Source: Carettochelys insculpta | Taxonomy: Eukaryota > Chordata > Testudines > Carettochelyidae | Direction of reading: 5' to 3' | Assembly: GCF_033958435.1 (NCBI RefSeq) | Contig: NC_134152.1 | Location: 24,464,001 to 24,528,000 of the forward strand | DNA length: 64,000 nucleotides | Shown here: in pieces, positions 51,901 to 60,900 of the stretch | Layout: every line of letters begins with the position of its first letter | Position numbering within the stretch: the stretch's first letter is position 1 | Notes under the pieces: generated by a model | Seen by the model: only the letters and a program-made list of their open reading frames with translations | What the model was told of the DNA's origin: nothing | The model's database searches: none | Made by a program: the position numbers and the translations under genes

Positions 51901-54900
51901 ACTGTGCCTATTGTGGATTGTTTTCAGAAGATTCGGCAGCAAGTCAAATGCTACCTTCAGCTGGCAGGAGTCATGGGCAAAAATGAGTGTATGCAGGTAT
52001 GTTGCTAATATCTTTACTGACACATGTTGATCTTTGTGGGTTTGATCCTGCCATCAAGTCAAATGCACTTTGATTGCAATATCAAAACAAAAAGCAGGCA
52101 AGTAGCACTTTAAAGACTAGCAAAATAGTTTTATTAGGTGAGCTTTCGTGGGACAGACCCAAGTGGACTGCTTTTTGTTTTGATAGTATATAGACTACCA
52201 CAGCTTACTCTTTGATTGCAATAGTTGTACCACACTCAGAACTAAGGGTACAGTTTGGTTCAAGGAATGCAAGAATTGTTTTAATATAATCCAGGAAGTA
52301 ATGGGCAAATGAATAACGATGGTCCTCTGAAGTTACAAATAGTTTTATTTAAAAAAAAATACTTAAGAGTGATCACCATAAGGAAAAAAAGTATTCGGAA
52401 GTACTAAATACAAGATAATTTAAAGGTATACCAGGTGTGTTTGGGGGAGAATGTCACAAGACTAAATGAAGATTTAAACTATGTTTTGAGTAGATGTCTG
52501 TATATGTGATGAATGTCAGGATATTAAATTGATACTGAGTGAGTTAAATGGACAAGAAAAAAGGAATATGGTGTTAGACAAAAGAAGCTGAGATACAACT
52601 TTCTGTCCTGGGGGAGGTCTGCAATTCTACTATGGCTCCAAACACAACAATTGCTGAATTCTTCCAGGACTAAATGTTAGGTTTAGGGAAATAAAAATTG
52701 GAAAATGTAGTCCCATTGCCTACCAAGTGCAAAACATAGACCCAAGTAAAGAATTGTCTGTAAAGTCTAAGAAAATTTGATGGTAATTCTGCATATGTTT
52801 CAGATTTTTAGAAATTATTTTAAAATAAAATAACATGAACAAATGATTGCTGCTTGAGCTTCAAGAGGATTTCTATTTAGAAAGCTTTTTAGGAGGCAGT
52901 TTTCCTTTTATTGATACAGAATGCATTATCAAAAATTTTTTCATACAATTTTGTTAAATAGGGCCTTGAAGTTATTGAATCAACTAATCTGAAGTATTTC
53001 ACCAAGGAGATGACGGCTGAGTTCTATGCACTGAAAGGAATGTTCTTGGCTCAGATTAACAAGTATGTATGTTAGTTGGATGAGGTACCAGCATGCATTT
53101 GGGAGAAGTGCAATGTATTTCAACAGAATGTTTTTACAGTGAAGATGTTCAGATGTTAAAACACTATTCAGTCAGGATAAAAATGAATGCACATATGTAG
53201 CTGCTATGTGGTTTTTAATAGTAATACACATGACTTTATTGCTTCAGAATACTGTGGAAAAGCTAGGTTAAGTAATTCTTGCACCCTTCTAGAAGCTTTA
53301 CATTGCTGAGAAAGGGCAAAGTGAACTGGCTTGTACAAAGCTCCACAAATGAGTCAGGGGCAGATCTGAAGTTAGGACTTAGAAGTTCTCTGCTTTGTTT
53401 GCACTGCCCATTATGGTGGTCTTGCATAACAAATATAATATCTTAGTAAGATGGGTGCTGCCAAAAGGAGACTTCAGTATGATTAAATAAGTTCTTGCTT
53501 AGAGAGTTATTGTGAGAAAATGGTTCACTTATGAAAAATCCTGCTCAACCCATAAACTCAGAGCTTTTTGCTGAGCAAAAGTCATATTGCTTTTTCTGTA
53601 GCTTGTATTCAGTGTACATCCCTTTCTTAAACAATAGCTGTCAAAGGAATAAAATAAAATGGTGACAAGATTGAGACTACTTAGACAATGCGCTTTATCA
53701 CACAGTATGTTAGTGCCATAAGCAAACTGCTTTCAAATAATCAAATTGAAAGCTTGAAATTCACTGCAAAGGTCTTGCCTGTAGCAAATGAAAAACATTC
53801 AGTTCAAAGGCATCCTTTCCTGCTGCCTGTTTTTTTCTCCCTTTCTCTGTTAATAGTATTTTACTACTGTTGAGAAGGATATGGCACTTTTAATCCAGAA
53901 GACAAACTTATTTACATGTTTTAGGTAAAATTCTGTCCCATGGTGCCTATGCAATTGCAGTAGAATTCATCAGGAATTTGCACATGCATTTATGCAGTCG
54001 TCATTTTTGTATGCTTTGTATCAGGGAATCACTTCACACGTCACTAAAATGTAGCTGCTTCTTGAGTGAAATTGTCAGGAAATGGTGACTATCTTCTCCA
54101 GTGGAAACATCAGGGAATTTTAAACAGTCAGAATGTAATTACTTTGTTGGGAAGTGCAAGATGATCCTTAATAACCACAAATGGGCCTTAATTTTACACT
54201 TTGTCTGAAAGATAAGCAGTTTAAATTTTTAATGTGGGCAGATGAAATAAATAATTGATGCTATCTGTCTATAGTCCTCGAGCATTTATGGAATAGAATA
54301 GCAAGTTTTTTAATGCAATCATAAGATATTTACTCTTCACACTTTCTTGCAGAAATGTGTCAAATTAAGTGTAAAATTTCAATGATGTATTGTCTCATAC
54401 AATTAGCAAAATCAAAGCAGCAGTTTTGTATTGTGTGCCCCATCAAATGAGCAAATTCATTGCTGGCTCTCAACTGAACTGCAAGTTAAAGGTCACTTGT
54501 AGGTGTACCATCTCCCTTTGCTACCTGCTCTGTGAACAAGGTGATAGATCTAGAATAAAGAGTTATCAGAGGTGTCAGAGTGATAGATAATACAGGAAAG
54601 AGGAGAGAAAGAAGACTAAGGGACCAAGCCTGTTTTGGTAGAAACAGAAAGTGGTGATAAAGAGAGTAATTTATTAGACTGCTTCCAGAATAATCTGTTC
54701 CAAGACTGTACAGCCCAGGACATGGAAAGTTATTGGAGGATAATAAAGTGGTGGTGTAATATTGAGAGTAATTAGTTTTTTAATAAGCTGTTTGATAGGA
54801 AAGGTTATTTTAATTTACACCATGATTTTTCCCTAATGCTAGTCACTTTCATTTTTGTAGTGCTACAGATAATTACGAGTTGTGTGGTCTTCTGAATTGA

Positions 54901-57900
54901 ATATTCATATCTTTTTGTGTTAAAATTTGTTGTTTTAAGATTCCCTGTTACTAGAGAGACAAGAGTGTACTTAACTCTAGCAGTGTTTTATTCCAGTATG
55001 AAGTAAGAGGAATGTATTTATTTTGGAGCACTTCTATATCAAAGGAGCTCAAAGAGCTTTGAAGGATTCCTCATTTCACTACATGTGAGAGGGATAAAAT
55101 TGATGCTGCAGTGAGGCCTTTCATCTTTCATTTATTAGCATTGTTTTGCTTGAAATGTAGTTGGTGTGTGCACCATATTGTACTGATAGATGAGTTTAAT
55201 TTATACGGGGATAATTGGCACCAAAGGCACAAACTTCTGTATTTAGAAAAAAAATCAGAATGAGAAATGTTTTGTGATCTTAAGATTATGAATTTTAGGG
55301 GAAATTAAATGGCTTATGTTAAACTATACATGTAGTTTTTCAGACTATCCCAGTGGTCCCTTCTGATCTTGGAATCTGACTCTGAGTTTAATACACTTGC
55401 CAAAACTTTTACTTTTTCATTCTTCTGAAGTTAAAGTATTTCTCAGAGATCTGTGGTCTTCCTCAATCCCCTGTCACATTTTCTCCTAACAGCCAAATTT
55501 TCTGACTGTGGAAGAATAGGCGTCACTTCAGATTTTCACGCTTTATTAATTTCTGTTGGAATTCCACACTCTTCCCCTCATTTTTTCTGCAGAAATCTCA
55601 CTTGTTTGTATAAATTTCATCCCTGAGTCCTGAAAGTGCTGACAAGGAATTAGGATGTCATAGCACTATATTACCTGTCCAATCCCAGCACAGTCCCAAT
55701 TTTGTGTCTTCCTCTCCTACCTTTGTGTTCATTATGGAGAAATGTTTTTTGTTGCACCCTTCTTCTGTCCTTCCTGTGTCATTTTTCCCTCCAATTTCTC
55801 TTCACCGGTATTGCAAACAGGTGTTCTTCTTCGAGTGTCCCCGTGGGTGCTCCACATTAGGTGTCGGGCTCGCCCGGCGCCGCAGATCGGATCTTCCAAG
55901 CAGTTTCTGCCGGACCGCGCATGCGCCGGTGCGCGCCACTCCCCCGCGCGCTCCCGGCCACGTGCGCGATCCGGTCCCCGCCAGTTCCTCTTAACCGCCG
56001 TCGGCTGCAGACAGAATCCGACTAGGCTAAGGCCAAATAGCGTATTCAACGGCTTTAAATGTTTTTCTTTCAAAGTTTTTTTCAGATACTTAGGCTACTA
56101 TGAGTAGCCGGTTGTTATTTTGCAAAAAAAAAAAAAAAAAAAAAACAAACAACAACAAACAAACTACGAGCGGGACAGCTTCAGCCAGTCCCAGTAACAA
56201 CCGCCGGAGGCCAGGAGCTACGGCCATCAGCCCTCCTGCTGGGGCAGGCCATCGGACGGGGAAAACAGCACAAAGAAGGTGCTAAGTACCCACTTAATAA
56301 AACTCAAAGACTCACCAACAATGTCCTCTTCAGGCTTTAAAAAATGTGAGTCCTGCCGAGAGGCGATTAAGGAGAGACAGGGAGATGCGGCTTAAAATGC
56401 TGCTTTTGATAAGGCCCTCCAGCCAGACATGCCGGAGCGGCCGCAGCAGGAGGGACCCTCCGGGGCCCATAAAAGGAAAGCTGCCTCCCTCACTCCATCA
56501 GCGCAGACACGGAGGAAAGTCTCCCCAACCCGATCCCTGCCGGCAGCAACAGCGAGCGGGACGGGAGGAGCGCACAGCCCCCAGCCGCAGCAACAGCTGA
56601 TCGGCGGCGGCAGGGAGAGCCACATGGAAGCGGCTCAGCCTCCGATGATCAGCCAGCCGCCCCGCACCGCAAGCAGGGCAGCGGCTTAAAACTGCTTTTC
56701 ATAAGGCCCTCCAGCCAGACGTGCCGGAGCGGCCGCAGCAGGAGGGACCCTGCGGGGCCCATAAACGGAAAGCTGCCAAAAACGGAGGAAAGCCTCCCCA
56801 GCCCGATCCCTGCCGGCAACAATAGCGAGCGGGACGGGAGGAGCGAGCAGCCCCCAGCCGCAGCAACAGCTGATCGGCGGCGGCACGGAGAGCCACGTGG
56901 AAGCGGCTCAGCCTCTGATAATCAGCCAGCCGCCCCGCACCGCAGGCAGGGCGGCGGCTAAACAAGCGCCGGTACCGGCGGCACCGCAGGCAGCAGCACC
57001 GACCCCCGGGGAACCGGCGGTGCAGAGCGCGCAGGCACGCAGCCTGCAGGCACCGGAGCACACCGCACCTGCGGCACCGCCCTCCAGAGTGCCGAGCTCG
57101 GTGTGCACAGGGCCGGGATCCCCTGTACGTCAGGGGGCAGAGTTACCTCCTCAAGGGAGGGGAAAGGCTGCACACAAGAGGAGGCATTGCAGCCCCTCTC
57201 CGCACAGGGCTGTGGAGTTGCTTTCTCACAGCCCTCCGCTTATGTTACAGACTCCAACCAGAAGGCAGGGGTGCCCCCTAGCCTACCCGGAGCCCCCTTC
57301 TCCATTTTTTGCAACCAGCCTCACCCTGGCTGGGACCACCTTCACCCTTCCTGGGGTTTGAACCGCTGGACTATTATGCAAAATCGCTCTCTCCAGCCCT
57401 CCCCCAGACGCAGAGGGTATGCACCAAGGGAGTGGTCTAGGTCACCTTCCCAAGAACAGTGCCTATACTGCCATGGTCGCCCCTACCACGCGGGGCATAG
57501 ACACCATCGGCTATCTACCAGGGAAAGATCCCCACAAACGATCTCGTACCCCCGAGGGCAATTGCGACCGGGGACAGAGACTCAAGCATCTCAAGGGGGA
57601 CTGGTTATGGAACCCCGAGATTTTCCCTCGCAAACCTCTAGTGAGAGGGTGTACCATCACCAGCAGGAACCGGAAGGGTCCACAGAGATGTATCCCAGTG
57701 GTTCCTCGCTCTCCTCCCCGGATGAGGCTACGGCCCCGGGGGACGTCCATCCTCCGGACGATCTCAAACAGTTCCAAGAGCTGTTTCACGAGGGTGGCCT
57801 TCACGCAAGGCATCCAGACAGATAAGGTGCAAGAGAAACACCATAAGCTCCTCAAAAAATCTGAGACCTCCGGCCTCCTCCAAAATAGCAATACTGCTTA

Positions 57901-60900
57901 ATGACGCAATCTTGGAGTCTGCCACTATGATATGGCAGACTCCTGCGACTATTCCGCCTGTCCACAAGAGAGCGGGAAAAAAAAACAAAAAAAAAAACAA
58001 AACTTCGTGCCGACAAAGGGCACGGAGTTCCTGTTCAGCCACCCACAACCAAATTCCTTGGTGGTGGAGTCGTCGCAATGTGGGGGAACAGACAAACATG
58101 CCAAAAAGCTAGAGCTGTTGGGCAGAAAGGTCTACTCCTCCTCCACTCTACTGTTGCGAATGGCAAATTACGCAGCGCATCTAGCGAACAATAATTTCGA
58201 TAACCACATTAGGTTAACCTCCCTCATGGACTCGCTTCCAGAGGGCAAGAAACCAGTGCTCAAGGCCATCATGCAAGAAGGCTACGCGGCCTCGAGGATG
58301 GGAGTTCAGATCGCCCTGGATGTTGCGGACTCAGCAACAGCGTCCCCAGTACCGCAGGGGTTACGAGCAAGGGTGACATCAACAGCACCAGCAGTACAGA
58401 ACTCCCAGGCGTCGTTCCCAACACAGCCGTGCGTCCTCGGGGCAGGGCCACAGGCCACAAGTTTGACACACAGATCCAGGGCTGCGCCATCACTATCGTC
58501 GCAAGGTCATCCGAAGCGGTTATTCCACCATCGCCTCCGACCATTCTATAACCAGTGACGAAGGATCACCACAGACAAATGGGTGCTGGAGATCATAGCC
58601 ACGGGGTACGCCATCCCCTTCCAGTCGCTCCACCCAGGCCCCACCTCCAGGAGGCCTCCCACGTGGCGAGGCTCACGCAGGAGGTAGACCATCTCATGCT
58701 CATAGGGGCAGTGGAAAGAGTGCCGGAGCAACTGCAAGGGAGAGGGTTCTACTCCAGGTACTTCCTCACGGGGAAAAAGACAGGAGGCGGGAGGTCCATC
58801 TTAGATTTTCGAGGCCTCAACCGGTACCTGCACAAGCAACGCTTTCAGATGATCACAATCGCCTCCATCCTTACGGCACTAGACGATGGAGATTGGTTCG
58901 CAGCCCTCGACTTATAAGACGCGTATTTTCACATAACTATTCATCCGGCTCACCTACGATTCCTCTGGTTTCTCATGGTAGGCAAAGAACATTTTCAATA
59001 CAAGGTCCTACTGTTTGGCCTCTCCTCGGCCCCCAGAGTCTTCACCAAGACCTTGGCAGTGGTGTCAGCCTACCTGCACAGACAGGGGGTATTTATATTC
59101 CAGTATCCGGATGACTGCCTACTCAAAGGGGCCTTGAAGGAGGAGGTACTACGCATAATATGCGTCACAACAGGCACGTTCTCTCGCTTGGCCTGGTTAT
59201 CAATCTGACAAAATCAAAGATAGACCCCACGCAGGACATAGAGTTCGTAGGGGCACGCATAAATTCTATTACAGCGAGGGCGTATCTACCAGAGACTCCC
59301 TTTCGGGCCGTCGGCTCCCTCGTGCAAGTCTTCACCTTCAGCCCTACGGTGCTGGTTCTGACGTGCTTACAGCTGCTGGGCCACATGGCAGCAGCGGCGT
59401 TCGTCCAACAGAACGCCAGGTTACCCATGCGCAGCATGCAGCACTGGCTGGCGAGCGTATACAACCCGGCAGCACACACTGTTCACAGGGTGGCGTCGCC
59501 CACAACAGAGGTGCGCAAATCCCTGCAATGGTGGGTAAACCCCGAGAACCTGCTAACAGGGGTACCTTTCCACCAACCACACATATTGGTTTTTCTTACT
59601 ACAGACGCCTCCCTCATAGGGTGGGGAGCACACATGGGCGAAGAGGTGACGCAAGGGCTGTGGTCCTCCACGGAGCAGTCACTGCACACAAATATACTGG
59701 AGCTCAGAGCAGTGTTCAACGCCTGCAGACACTTTCGAGACCATATAAAAGGCAAAGTAGTCGGGATCAGTATAGACAATACCTCCACCATGTTTTATAT
59801 AAATCGGCAAGGAGGAGCTCGGTCCCGTGCCTTATGTGCAGAAGCAGTCCGGTCGTGAAACTGCTGCATCGCCAACAATATAACCCTGGAAGCCTCGTAC
59901 TTCTCAGGCGCTCACAATGTGCAGGCAGACCAGCTGAGCAGGCGTTTTCGCACTCACGCACGAGTGGCAGATCCGTCCCGATCTGCTGCAACTGATTTTT
60001 CATGCATGAGGTTTTTCCCCAGATAGACCCTGTTTGCTACTCAGCACAACAAGAAGTGCCCACGATTCTGCTCCAGGGCAGGACTGGGACGGGGGTCCCT
60101 GAGGGACGCCTTCACGATCTCTTGGAGGGGCCCCCTGCTTTACGCTTTCCCTCCCACAGTGCTCATCCACAAGGTGTTGCACAAAGCCAGGAGGGAAGGA
60201 GCCTGAATGATCCCGATAGTCCCAACGTGGGATTGACAGCAATGGTTCCCCCTACTCCTGCGCATGTCGGACCGGCCACCGATGCCCCTTCCGGTGGCGC
60301 CGGATCTGCTCACGCAAGCCCAGGGGTCCATAGTGCATCCGCACCCCCAAGGCCTGCGACTACAAACGTGGTTAATCCATGGCTCAGCTCCCTAGAGAGC
60401 ACATGTACGGAGGAAGTGCAGCAAGTCCTAGAAAGTAGCAGGAGGACTTCCACCAGGAAGACCTACAAGCAGCAATGGACTCGCTTTACGGCATGGTGTT
60501 CTACCAAACAGCTAGCCCCCCTTTCGGTGCCTATGGCTGTGATATTAGAGTATTTACTGGACCTCAAGAGAGGAGGACTCTCGCTATCCTCGTTTAAGGT
60601 CCACCTTGCCGCCTTTTTGGCATTCAGACACGGAGAGACAGGGCACACGGTGTTCGCCCATCCCATGGTTACCAGGTTCCTTAAAGGGCTGGTAAACCTA
60701 TACCTCCCCCCTCGGAAACCGCTTCCACCTTCGTGGAACTTGGACCTGGTGCTTAATGCGAAAAGGGGACCACCGTTCGAGCCTTTGGCCACGGTTTCCC
60801 TCTGCCTCCTTATGATAAAGACGACCTCTCTTCTCGCAATCACGTCAGCTCGCAGGGTGAGCGAGCTTGCGGCAGTTATGGCAACGCCACCCTGCGCTGT

